DNA of 64,000 nucleotides from a candidate division KSB1 bacterium (GTDB lineage Bacteria > Zhuqueibacterota > Zhuqueibacteria > Residuimicrobiales > Krinioviventaceae), in assembly GCA_034521575.1 (NCBI GenBank), contig JAXHMJ010000003.1, positions 620,001 to 684,000 of the forward strand. The letters are read 5' to 3'. Positions 43,119 to 50,678 of this stretch are shown piece after piece. The notes under the pieces were generated by a model. The model was not told where the DNA came from. It ran no database searches and saw only the letters and a list, made by a program, of their open reading frames with translations. Both the position numbers and the translations under genes were made by a program. The stretch's first letter is position 1. Each line of letters opens with the position of its first letter.

Positions 43119-43787
43119 ATGTCATCAAGTCGAAGACATTTTATCAAAGCTGCCGGCGCCGCAGCGCTGGTCGGCACAGCAGCAAAGAATGTTTATTCCG
43201 CTGAAAACGAGATTTTAATTGTTGGCGTGGCGTGCAGCCCGCGCAAAGGGAAAACGACCGCCACTTCAATGCAGGCGGCGCTGGATGCCGCCCAAAGCGT
43301 TGATGCCAAAATAACTACTGAAATGATCGACCTGGGCGGCAAGGATATAGCCGGGTGGAAACCGCAGGCCGATGGACAAAACGTTATGGATGATTTTGAG
43401 TTGATTCTGCCGTCGTTTAAATCGCCGAATCTTGGCGGCATTATCATCGGCACACCGGTTTATTTCAGAAATATGAGTTCGCTGTGCGCGGCGTTTTTGG
43501 AGCGGCTGGGCGCGCTGCGAAAACCGACATTGCAACTGGCGAACAATGCCGTTGGCGCGCTGTCGGTGGGCGGTTACCGGAACGGAGGCCAGGAATTGGC
43601 GGTTCAGCAGATTCAAACGGCCATGCTCTGCCATGAAGCTGTAATCGTCGGCGGCAAACCAGGCGCGTTTCAAGGCGCCACCTTGTGGAACGACGGCAGT
43701 GATGACATTACCAAAGATGAATTCGGCATGACCAGCGCCAAAAATCTGGGCAAACGAGTTGCAGAGGCAGCGCTGATGTTAAAGTGA
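43119..43787 (+). CDS. Tat-exported flavodoxin-like/NADPH-FMN reductase-fold protein
   Basis: 222 residues. A twin-arginine signal (SSRRHFIKAAGAAALVG) is followed by a flavodoxin-type FMN fold: VGVACSPRKGKTTATSMQAA is the phosphate loop and GIIIGTPVYFRNMSSLCAAF is the family's GTPVY motif. Cofactor-loaded export by Tat fits a folded flavoprotein. It lies 46 bases behind the cytochrome-like gene, a plausible electron source. Confidence 0.87.
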   Translation: MSSSRRHFIKAAGAAALVGTAAKNVYSAENEILIVGVACSPRKGKTTATSMQAALDAAQSVDAKITTEMIDLGGKDIAGWKPQADGQNVMDDFELILPSFKSPNLGGIIIGTPVYFRNMSSLCAAFLERLGALRKPTLQLANNAVGALSVGGYRNGGQELAVQQIQTAMLCHEAVIVGGKPGAFQGATLWNDGSDDITKDEFGMTSAKNLGKRVAEAALMLK

Positions 43788-43811
43788 GGTTGAACAAAAA
43801 TGAAATAATTC

Positions 43812-43840
43812 TTGATTCTTAAGATTTTATTTATTAATAT
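43812..43840 (+). promoter_or_regulatory. Promoter of ArsR regulator 3
   Basis: TTGATT (43812-43817) and TAATAT (43835-43840) are separated by 17 bases, 46 bases before the GTG start. Confidence 0.65.
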
Positions 43841-43858
43841 ATGCACATATAGGCATAT
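43839..43858. promoter_or_regulatory. Candidate ArsR-type operator for regulator 3
   Basis: ATATGC-N8-GCATAT, a 6-bp inverted repeat with the same eight-base spacing as the operators at 24566 and 48603, overlaps the -10 end. A further half-site AGCATATA follows at 43860. Confidence 0.55.
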
Positions 43859-43886
43859 GAGCATATAAAAATACAAGAATAGAAAA

Positions 43887-44288
43887 GTGAAAAAAAGCGA
43901 ATTATTCAAGGCGTTGTCTGATGAAACCCGGCTGCGGCTGTTAAATCTTTTTATCCAGTCAAAAAAGCCGTTATGCGTATGTGAACTTACGGACGCCTTA
44001 AGCATGCCCCAGTACCAGGTTTCCAGACATCTGTCATTGCTGAAACATCAAAGTTTTATTAATAGTGAAAAACAGGGAAAGTGGAACTATTATTTTCTGG
44101 TTAACGAAAATCCCGTAAACAGCCAATTGTTTGTTTTTCTGCGCAGTTTTTTGAATGACACACAGTTTGAGCAGGACTGGCAGTATTTACAAAAACGATT
44201 GAACTTGCGGGAAAATGACCTTTGTACCATCGGTTCAGTGGCTGCTGAAGAATTGGACAATTTATTGCAGAAAAAAAATAAATGTTGA
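43887..44288 (+). CDS. ArsR-family regulator 3 (Cys-x-Cys sensor)
   Basis: 133 residues from a GTG start. FKALSDETRLRLLNLF opens the winged helix, and KKPLCVCELTDALS has the As(III)-type Cys-x-Cys. The C-terminus has two more Cys (NDLCTIG, NKKNKC-end). It is likely to regulate the small membrane protein, the CCG-containing proteins and possibly acr3 downstream. It is divergent from arsR copies A/B. Confidence 0.9.
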   Translation: MKKSELFKALSDETRLRLLNLFIQSKKPLCVCELTDALSMPQYQVSRHLSLLKHQSFINSEKQGKWNYYFLVNENPVNSQLFVFLRSFLNDTQFEQDWQYLQKRLNLRENDLCTIGSVAAEELDNLLQKKNKC

Positions 44289-44309
44289 TTGATAATGAGG
44301 AACCATTCA

Positions 44310-44492
44310 ATGAGTAATCAAAACAACCATCCCGTTGGATGGCCCGCAAACAATCAACGGTCAAAAAAAACTCTTTACAAAAAATCAAACCGGAAAGAAT
44401 TGTTTTATCTTGTTACGGTCGCCGCATTCTATCTGTTAGGCGTCAGTTTTTTCGGCTGCGTAATTGCAGGATATCTATTTAACTTGTTTTAG
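44310..44492 (+). CDS. Small single-span membrane protein
   Basis: 60 residues from the ATG at 44310. A basic Asn/Lys-rich N-terminus (residues 1 to about 33) is followed by one transmembrane helix with FFGCVIAGYLFNLF. No family recognised. It sits in a regular operon position between ArsR 3 and a Cys-rich thioredoxin-like gene (12-bp gap), which supports its being real. Confidence 0.6.
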   Translation: MSNQNNHPVGWPANNQRSKKTLYKKSNRKELFYLVTVAAFYLLGVSFFGCVIAGYLFNLF

Positions 44493-44504
44493 GAGGTAAT
44501 TAAT

Positions 44505-44843
44505 ATGTCACAGCACAATGTAAGTATTTTTTCAATGCCCCAGGAGTTTCCCTGCGGCGCTGATTCCACCTGCTGCGGAGCAATCGGACAAACAGACGAG
44601 CAGCTTCAAATGCTTAAGGATGGGCTTGAAACCGCGCTGGAAATTCCAGTAGAAACGTTGAATGTGAAAAACGGCGCGGATATGAAAGCGCATCGAAAAA
44701 TATTAGAGCTCACCCGATCGTTTGGCTGGGGTGTTATCCCGATTATTACTGTCGATGATCAAGTTGTTTCTATGGGTGCGCCGACGGTTCAGCAAGCGAT
44801 TGATATGGTCAAAACAAAAATCAACAATATTTCACAAAAATAG
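44505..44843 (+). CDS. Cys-rich thioredoxin-fold-like protein
   Basis: 112 residues with AGGAGG upstream. EFPCGADSTCCGAIGQTDE holds three Cys in a CX5CC pattern at the thioredoxin redox position. GWGVIPIITVDDQVVSMG resembles the cis-Pro loop. The loss of C-x-x-C in favour of CX5CC suggests metalloid binding, broadly like the ArsD chaperone, but I see no direct similarity to ArsD. Family unknown. Confidence 0.7.
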   Translation: MSQHNVSIFSMPQEFPCGADSTCCGAIGQTDEQLQMLKDGLETALEIPVETLNVKNGADMKAHRKILELTRSFGWGVIPIITVDDQVVSMGAPTVQQAIDMVKTKINNISQK

Positions 44844-44855
44844 GATGGAGATATT

Positions 44856-45089
44856 ATGCCAACGTATGAATATGGTTGTCTCAATTGCAGCATTAAATTC
44901 GAAATATCCGCTTCCATGAGTCAAAAAGAGAACGGACTTGAAGCTGTTTGCCCCAAATGTGGAGCGACAGACACGGTTCAACTTTTCAATAGTGTTAATT
45001 TTTTCAAGTCAGGGAGTGGAAGCGCCAATGCCGCATTTAAATCGTCCGGCGGTTGCGGTCCCAATTCGGGCTCCGGATGCTGTGGATAG
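44856..45089 (+). CDS. FmdB-type zinc-ribbon protein with GSGCCG tail
   Basis: 77 residues. MPTYEYGCLNCSIKFEIS and VCPKCGATDTVQ form the C-x-x-C...C-x-x-C ribbon of FmdB-family regulators. The tail, GGCGPNSGSGCCG, is Gly/Ser/Cys-rich and ends with a Cys-Cys-Gly. Such tails are common in FmdB proteins; a metal-binding role is inferred. Confidence 0.85.
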   Translation: MPTYEYGCLNCSIKFEISASMSQKENGLEAVCPKCGATDTVQLFNSVNFFKSGSGSANAAFKSSGGCGPNSGSGCCG

Positions 45090-45147
45090 CAAGTTATGTT
45101 TCCCCCAAGCGCTGCCAGTTAAATTGTTAATTATAAGGAGTGAACCA

Positions 45148-46008
45148 ATGAAAGCTTGTCCGATTTTTAAAAAAATAAAACTTTTCATCTGGCTGATTTT
45201 CATGTTCGGCGTCAGCTCAGTATTGATGTTCTGTTCAAAAAGCGACAGTCCGAATAATGGAAATGCGAAAACGACTGAAATATCCGGGCAAAAAAGTGTC
45301 CTGGTTCAAAATGCCATGGCTGCACCGAACGAAAGCGCCACGAATGCCGCCAAAGCGATTGAAATGGCGCAGCAAAATCATCAGTACCTGGCGCTGATTT
45401 TTTATAATCAAAAAGATGCTTCGCTGCAGGAAATGGATGATATTGTTACCAATTTTCAAACCAGATCATCCAAAGAAATTCAGGTCTACAAAGCGCTGAC
45501 CACGGATTTAAAAGAAGCCGATATCATTAAAGAATACGGTGTCGACCGCGCTCCTTTGCCGCTGCTGCTTGTTTTTGCGCCGAATGGGGCAGTTACTGGC
45601 GGTTTTCCATTACAGCAAATCAGCCGGGAACGGCTCGAGCAGGCAATCGTCTCTGAATTGATGATGAAATTATTAAAAACGGTGCAATCAAACAGAGTGG
45701 CATTGGTATTACTAAAAAATGATAACACCGCCTTTAATGATCAAGCGACCCAGGCTGCGGAAGATTTTGCTGCGGATAAACGGTTGAACGGCTTTGTCGA
45801 TATCATTCAGCAGAATCCACTGGATGCAACGATAACTGATTTTTTAAATCAATGCAAATTGGATAAGAATTTACAAAAAGCCACCGTAGCTCTCGTTGTG
45901 CCACCCGGTCAGATCGGCGGGGTTTATTCAGGAAACATCACCAAAGACACCTTAATTAACGGATTGGTTGCTTGCACTGCGGGAAGCGGCTGTTGCGGGC
46001 CCAGGTAA
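45148..46008 (+). CDS. Lipoprotein with thioredoxin-like features and CCGPR tail
   Basis: 286 residues from the ATG at 45148 (AAGGAGTG upstream). The signal ends near SVLMFCSKSD, a plausible lipidation site. The body has two thioredoxin-like segments (YLALIFYNQKDASLQEMDD, VALVVPPGQIGGVYSG) without C-x-x-C. The C-terminus, LVACTAGSGCCGPR, shares GSGCCG with the FmdB-type protein just upstream. I do not know the family; metalloid capture at the membrane is one possibility. Confidence 0.7.
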   Translation: MKACPIFKKIKLFIWLIFMFGVSSVLMFCSKSDSPNNGNAKTTEISGQKSVLVQNAMAAPNESATNAAKAIEMAQQNHQYLALIFYNQKDASLQEMDDIVTNFQTRSSKEIQVYKALTTDLKEADIIKEYGVDRAPLPLLLVFAPNGAVTGGFPLQQISRERLEQAIVSELMMKLLKTVQSNRVALVLLKNDNTAFNDQATQAAEDFAADKRLNGFVDIIQQNPLDATITDFLNQCKLDKNLQKATVALVVPPGQIGGVYSGNITKDTLINGLVACTAGSGCCGPR

Positions 46009-46021
46009 AAAGGGAATAGCC

Positions 46022-46195
46022 GTGAAAATCAGAAAATTAGCGTTTGAGGAAATGTTGCAGCAAAACAGTCAATTCGCCTCAAATCTTGTCGCTATCATAC
46101 TCAGAGTTGCAGACGGATTAATCGGGTATATTTTGGGGGAATCATGGCGGAGATGCCCGTGCTTCCAGTACCCATGTATGTCGTGTAAGGTTTAA
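46022..46195 (+). CDS. Small Cys-containing open frame, doubtful
   Basis: 57 codons from a GTG, ending RRCPCFQYPCMSCKV. No ribosome site is clear and no family is recognised. It lies just before an arsC remnant and could itself be debris of a larger gene. Confidence 0.25.
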   Translation: MKIRKLAFEEMLQQNSQFASNLVAIILRVADGLIGYILGESWRRCPCFQYPCMSCKV

Positions 46196-46285
46196 TAATC
46201 TCTCGCGATTTCGTTATCAGCAAGTATTTTGCCTATTGTCAGGGCGACTCGAGTCGATCCATTTTTTATTATGACTGCTGATTAA

Positions 46286-46437
46286 TTGATCACCATTGAG
46301 AATGCCAGCAAAATTCACAAGAGTTTCAAAGATCCGCCGTATCTGGCAAATTCGCGAAAACAGAGAGAGAAGAGATTGAGATTTATTGCCGGGTGCGGGA
46401 CGATATCCGGGCGTTTGTCGAGATATTGCCTCAAGTT
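46286..46437 (+). pseudogene. arsC remnant (C-terminal part)
   Basis: IHKSFKDPPYLANSRK followed, after a shift, by EIEIYCRVRDDIRAFVEILP matches the C-terminus of the intact ArsC at 51457 (VHKSFDDPPFLSKSV and EIYRRVRDEIRAFVETLP). The catalytic N-terminus is missing. It is the trace of a second arsC. Confidence 0.8.
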
Positions 46438-46491
46438 TGAAAGAACACAAGAGCCGGAAAATTGCAAAGATAATAATTAGGAGATTTTATT

Positions 46492-47394
46492 ATGTTTTCG
46501 AAAGTTATAATAGCCACCGATCTTTCTAAAGCGTCAAACGAAGTGATCAAATGTGCCCAAGGATTAATCCCTCTTGGCGCTAAGGAAATTATTTTAACCG
46601 AATGTCTTAAAACACTTGAAGCCACCTCATTAGCGCTTGCTGAAGATATTGAAAGTGTTGATGGTATACTTGAAGAGCAAAAAAGTGTTCTGGAAAAACA
46701 GGGTTTCAAAGTAAGAACCGAAAAAGTTTTCGGGACAGCTCATGTTGAAATAAATCGTTTGATAAAAGAATACAATTGTGATGCTGTTATGGTCCCATCT
46801 TTAGGTCACAGTCTATTGCATGAAATTACTCTTGGGTCTCTGGCAGGTGACCTTATTCATCATATTACCAAGCCATTATTACTTGTCAGATTGAAAGTTG
46901 AAAATTCTAAAAATGAAAAAGAGAATCAGTGTGTATTGGCGTCGTCATGTGAGGATTTTCATTCTTCAATATTATATGCAACTGATTTTTCTGAACATGC
47001 TGACAAGGCCTTTCTTTATATGGAGAAATTGGTAAAAAGTGGAGCCAAAAAAGTAACTCTGATTCACATCCAGGATATGGTGTCGTTAGCTAAAGCTAGC
47101 AAAGAACTTTTAAAAGAATATGATAATATTGATTATAAGCGCCTTGATGAATTAAAAGAAAGACTTTTAAAGATTAGTGATACAAAAGTCAACACCAAAG
47201 TTGTCTATGGAAAACCCGCAAACGAAATCTTAAAATATGCAGATGAAATCAAACCGGCACTAATCGTTGCCGGAACCCACGGCAGAGGCTTTATTGGCGA
47301 CTTGTTCGTTGGCAGCATCAGCCATAATATTGTACGACATGCCAATAGTTCAGTATTGTTAATTCCAAAGGAGGAGACTAGAGAAGATGAGTAA
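46492..47394 (+). CDS. Tandem universal stress protein
   Basis: 300 residues made of two UspA domains. SKVIIATDLSKASNEVIKC starts the first and SILYATDFSEHADKAFLYM the second. The ATP-loop G-x-x-G-x(9)-G-S is clear only in the second (GTHGRGFIGDLFVGSISHN). It overlaps acr3 by eight bases, so it is probably part of arsenite resistance here. Both genes are visibly richer in A+T than their neighbours. Confidence 0.9.
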   Translation: MFSKVIIATDLSKASNEVIKCAQGLIPLGAKEIILTECLKTLEATSLALAEDIESVDGILEEQKSVLEKQGFKVRTEKVFGTAHVEINRLIKEYNCDAVMVPSLGHSLLHEITLGSLAGDLIHHITKPLLLVRLKVENSKNEKENQCVLASSCEDFHSSILYATDFSEHADKAFLYMEKLVKSGAKKVTLIHIQDMVSLAKASKELLKEYDNIDYKRLDELKERLLKISDTKVNTKVVYGKPANEILKYADEIKPALIVAGTHGRGFIGDLFVGSISHNIVRHANSSVLLIPKEETREDE

Positions 47395-48439
47395 TAAAAC
47401 AGGTATTGGATTTTTTGAAAGATATTTAACCGTTTGGGTTGTTGTTTGTATGGCGATAGGTATTATAATAGGAAAGTTTCTTCCTGTTATACCGGAGTTT
47501 CTTGGCAAATTTGAATATGCTCAGGTGTCTATTCCCATAGCCATTCTTATCTGGTTGATGATTTATCCCATGATGATGAAGGTCGATTTTCAAAGCATCA
47601 AAAATGTGGGTAAAAGCCCCAAAGGTCTTTTGGTAACATGGATTACGAATTGGTTGATCAAGCCGTTTACGATGTTTGGAATAGCCGCATTTTTCTTTTA
47701 TGTGGTATTTAAGGCTATCATTCCACCTGACCTGGCCAAAGATTATCTGGCAGGGGCAGTATTACTGGGCGCCGCTCCGTGTACGGCAATGGTTTTTGTG
47801 TGGAGTCATTTAACAAAAGGACATCCCGCCTATACAGTAGTGCAGGTAGCGACTAATGATTTGATTATTTTAATTGCGTTTACTCCGATTGTGGCTTTTT
47901 TACTGGGTGTGGGCGGTGTTGCCGTCCCATGGATAACGCTGATATTATCTGTAGTTCTTTTTGTCGTAATCCCTCTGACGGCAGGAATTGCCACTCGGAT
48001 TAATGTAATAAAAAGAAAAGGTTTGGATTATTTTAATCATTCATTTATTCCAAAATTCAACAATATTACCATAGGCGGGCTTTTGTTGACATTGATAATA
48101 ATCTTTTCTTTTCAAGGTGATATTATTTTAAAGAATCCGCTGCATATTTTACTCATAGCGATTCCGCTTACCATTCAAACATTTTTGATATTTTTTATTG
48201 CCTATACAGCAGCGAAATTATTAAAACTGCCGCATAATATTGCGGCGCCCGCAGGTATGATAGGCGCGTCGAATTTTTTCGAGTTGGCGGTTGCAGTTGC
48301 CATCTCGCTTTTCGGAGCGACTTCACCGGTCGCTCTCGCGACAATAGTAGGGGTTTTGGTAGAAGTCCCTGTTATGTTGACACTTGTCAGGATTGCCAAT
48401 AAAACCACCCATTGGTTTCCTGCAAAATTGCATGAATAA
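47387..48439 (+). CDS. acr3: Arsenite efflux permease Acr3
   Basis: A ten-helix exporter of As(III) from the BART superfamily (350 residues). FERYLTVWVVVCMAIGIIIG is the usual opening. LLGAAPCTAMVFVWSHLTKG contains the functionally important Cys of Acr3 proteins. MIGASNFFELAVAVAISLFG is the second discontinuous-helix motif. It is coupled to the Usp gene upstream. The second arsR copy follows after 194 bases. Confidence 0.95.
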   Translation: MSNKTGIGFFERYLTVWVVVCMAIGIIIGKFLPVIPEFLGKFEYAQVSIPIAILIWLMIYPMMMKVDFQSIKNVGKSPKGLLVTWITNWLIKPFTMFGIAAFFFYVVFKAIIPPDLAKDYLAGAVLLGAAPCTAMVFVWSHLTKGHPAYTVVQVATNDLIILIAFTPIVAFLLGVGGVAVPWITLILSVVLFVVIPLTAGIATRINVIKRKGLDYFNHSFIPKFNNITIGGLLLTLIIIFSFQGDIILKNPLHILLIAIPLTIQTFLIFFIAYTAAKLLKLPHNIAAPAGMIGASNFFELAVAVAISLFGATSPVALATIVGVLVEVPVMLTLVRIANKTTHWFPAKLHE

Positions 48440-48575
48440 ACAAAAGGTATAATCTGACAAATTCACCGGATAAATTTGTTAACCTATATAAAATAAAAAG
48501 CTTGTCTTTATTATTGTAGAAATCAGATCGTTATAAAAATCGCTTTAAAAGCTGTTATCACTGTTGAGAAATGAC

Positions 48576-48604
48576 TTGACATTCCGAAAAAGGATACTTA
48601 TTTT
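48576..48604 (+). promoter_or_regulatory. Promoter of arsR copy B
   Basis: TTGACA (48576-48581) and TATTTT (48599-48604) with a 17-base spacer. The promoter differs in sequence from that of copy A, so the duplication does not extend through it. Confidence 0.75.
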
Positions 48605-48620
48605 TCGAAATTTAACGAAA
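48603..48620. promoter_or_regulatory. Candidate ArsR operator, copy B
   Basis: TTTCG-N8-CGAAA overlaps the -10 element, at the same distance from arsR as in copy A. Confidence 0.6.
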
Positions 48621-48633
48621 TGAAAAGGCTGCT

Positions 48634-49038
48634 ATGGAACAACTCGTACAACTATTCAAGGCGCTCTCGGACAAAAACCGGGTACGTATCCTGAAAATGC
48701 TGGAAGCGCGTCCCCTGTGCGTGTGTGAAATCACCGAAATTCTGGGACTGGCTGCGTCCACAACGTCAAAGCATTTGCATATTCTGACGGATGCCGGACT
48801 GAGTTTCGAGCAAAAGGACGGAAAATGGGTGAACTATCACCTGAATCGGGCTGCGCAGCAGCAGTACATCAAGCAACTGCTGCCGTTGATGCGGGAATGG
48901 ATCAATGATGATCCGGTTGTGGATCAGGATCGCAGAAACATGCAGACCACGGATCGGGTTGACCTGTGCCGGCCTGTGCGGAAAAACAATTCGATAACAC
49001 GGAAAGTGAATACTCATGAACTGGAAAAATCAATATAA
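48634..49038 (+). CDS. arsR: ArsR-family metalloid-responsive repressor, copy B
   Basis: 134 residues, identical to copy A except for Cys in place of Arg in VDLCRPV. It keeps the Cys-x-Cys sensor. With the same repressor and similar operators, both copies would respond together and could repress each other's operon. Confidence 0.93.
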   Translation: MEQLVQLFKALSDKNRVRILKMLEARPLCVCEITEILGLAASTTSKHLHILTDAGLSFEQKDGKWVNYHLNRAAQQQYIKQLLPLMREWINDDPVVDQDRRNMQTTDRVDLCRPVRKNNSITRKVNTHELEKSI

Positions 49039-50323
49039 ACCTCTGCTATGGATGGTCGGTCTGTTTCTGGCCGCCTATTTTTTGCCGGTGGAGCAGAGCC
49101 GCTTTCAACAGGCGGTTCACGAATCTCTGGCGCTGGCCAAATGGTACGCGCGCGAGCATGTGATTCTGTGCCTGCTTCCGGCGTTTTTCATCGCCGGAGT
49201 CATCGGTGTATTTGTCAGTCAGGCTGCGGTGATCAAATATTTTGGCGCCCGTGCGAAAAAATGGCTGGCGTATCTGGTGGCTTCGGTGAGCGGCACGGTA
49301 CTGGCGGTGTGTTCCTGTACGATTCTGCCGTTGTTTACCGGGATTTATCGACGCGGGGCGGGCATTGGCCCGGCGGTCGCGTTTTTGTATTCCGGCCCGG
49401 CGATCAATATCCTGGCGATCATTTTAACGGCTCGTATTCTCGGATTTGAACTGGGTGTGGCGCGAGTGATCGGCGCGGTGCTGTTTAGTGTGGTCATCGG
49501 ACTGTTGATGCATTTGATCTATCGCAAAGAAGAAGCGGAAAAAGCGGCGGCTCAGGCGGTGATGCCGGAACCGGAAGAGACGCGTCCGCTGATTCAGACG
49601 CTGTTTCTGTTTGTCACCCTGATCGGCATTCTGGTGTTTGCCAACTGGGGACGTCCTGTAGCGTCATCCGGATTGTGGCATGCCATCTGGTCACAAAAGT
49701 GGATAATTACCGGCGGATTCGGCGTGCTGCTGGCGATTGCCCTGGTTACGGTGCTGAAACTGAGCTGGAAACATGTAGGTTTGGCGGCAGCAGTCACTGT
49801 TCTGACCGCTGTGATTTCCCCGGGGAATCCGTTGATCCCGTTTTCGGCTGCGATTTTCGCCGTGGCCGTGCTTCTCAGCCGACAGCAGGGTGAAGGCTCG
49901 GAGTGGATGTCGTCCACCTGGGATTTTGCCAAACAGATTTTGCCGCTGCTGGGCGCGGGTGTGCTGGTGGCCGGGCTGCTTCTCGGGTCTCCCGAGGGCG
50001 CTGACGGACTGATCCCGTCGCGCTGGATCGCCTCGCTGGTGGGCGGCAACTCGCTGTTTTCAAACTTTTTCGCGTCCATTGTCGGCGCGTTTATGTACTT
50101 TGCCACCCTGACCGAAGTTCCGATTCTGCAGGGTCTGATGGCCAACGGCATGGGCGACGGTCCGGCGCTGGCGCTGCTGCTCGCAGGTCCGGCATTGTCC
50201 CTGCCCAACATGCTGGTCATCCGCAGTGTCATCGGCACACAGAAAACCACGGTGTTTGTGCTGTTGGTCGTCGTGATGGCCACGATATCAGGTCTGATCT
50301 ATGGCGGAATCATGGCTGGATGA
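49016..50323 (+). CDS. PF03773-type permease, copy B
   Basis: 435 residues, differing from copy A at two positions that I can see (Asn to Ser in VLKLSWKH; Phe to Ser in TAVISPGNP). It carries the same intramembrane Cys-x-Cys motif and overlaps arsR by 23 bases. Here the operon continues with a different thioredoxin, a ProC-like enzyme and arsC. Confidence 0.9.
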   Translation: MNWKNQYKPLLWMVGLFLAAYFLPVEQSRFQQAVHESLALAKWYAREHVILCLLPAFFIAGVIGVFVSQAAVIKYFGARAKKWLAYLVASVSGTVLAVCSCTILPLFTGIYRRGAGIGPAVAFLYSGPAINILAIILTARILGFELGVARVIGAVLFSVVIGLLMHLIYRKEEAEKAAAQAVMPEPEETRPLIQTLFLFVTLIGILVFANWGRPVASSGLWHAIWSQKWIITGGFGVLLAIALVTVLKLSWKHVGLAAAVTVLTAVISPGNPLIPFSAAIFAVAVLLSRQQGEGSEWMSSTWDFAKQILPLLGAGVLVAGLLLGSPEGADGLIPSRWIASLVGGNSLFSNFFASIVGAFMYFATLTEVPILQGLMANGMGDGPALALLLAGPALSLPNMLVIRSVIGTQKTTVFVLLVVVMATISGLIYGGIMAG

Positions 50324-50409
50324 GCGTTGAAAGGTTTAATTGTTCAAGAGTTGAACAGTCGAACCTTTAAACGTTGAACTTTTTTATGACTTTTGATTCT
50401 GGAGGTATA

Positions 50410-50646
50410 ATGAAAAAACTACAAATATTAGGCACCGGCTGCCCGAAATGCCGAAAACTGGAACAAGCGGCGCGTCAGGCTGCGGATGAACTCGGTATTG
50501 AATATGAACTGAGCAAAGTTGAGGATATGAACGACATCATCAGCTTTGGCGTGATGATGACCCCGGCGCTGGTGGTGGACGGCAACGTCAAAGTCTCCGG
50601 CAAAATTCCGGGCAATACCGAGTTGAAAGACATGATCGGCAATTAA
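50410..50646 (+). CDS. Small CPKC thioredoxin-fold protein, copy B
   Basis: 78 residues. The first ten match copy A, after which the two diverge (KLEQAARQAADELGIEYELS here), while GVMMTPALVVDGNVKVSGKI keeps the family pattern. It is therefore an older paralogue, not a recent copy, joined to a recently homogenised upstream region. Confidence 0.88.
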   Translation: MKKLQILGTGCPKCRKLEQAARQAADELGIEYELSKVEDMNDIISFGVMMTPALVVDGNVKVSGKIPGNTELKDMIGN

Positions 50647-50678
50647 GCCTATCTATCAATCAACAGGAGGATTTAACC

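Larger units (their letters stand above)
48612..50436 (+). repeat. Direct repeat copy B (arsR-permease-thioredoxin start)
   Basis: The second copy of the sequence at 24576-26400, without gaps. The near-identity covers arsR, the whole permease, the intercistronic hairpin and the first codons of the thioredoxin gene, then stops. Confidence 0.95.

Noticed and set aside
49594-50283. Long minus-strand frame of 229 codons opposite the permease (also at 25558-26247)
   Set aside because: It is the antisense shadow of a G+C-rich membrane protein gene; its translation is low-complexity Ser/Thr/Ala.
24576-50436. Composite transposon with the two repeats as insertion sequences
   Set aside because: The repeats encode a regulator and a permease, not a transposase, and no terminal inverted repeats are seen.
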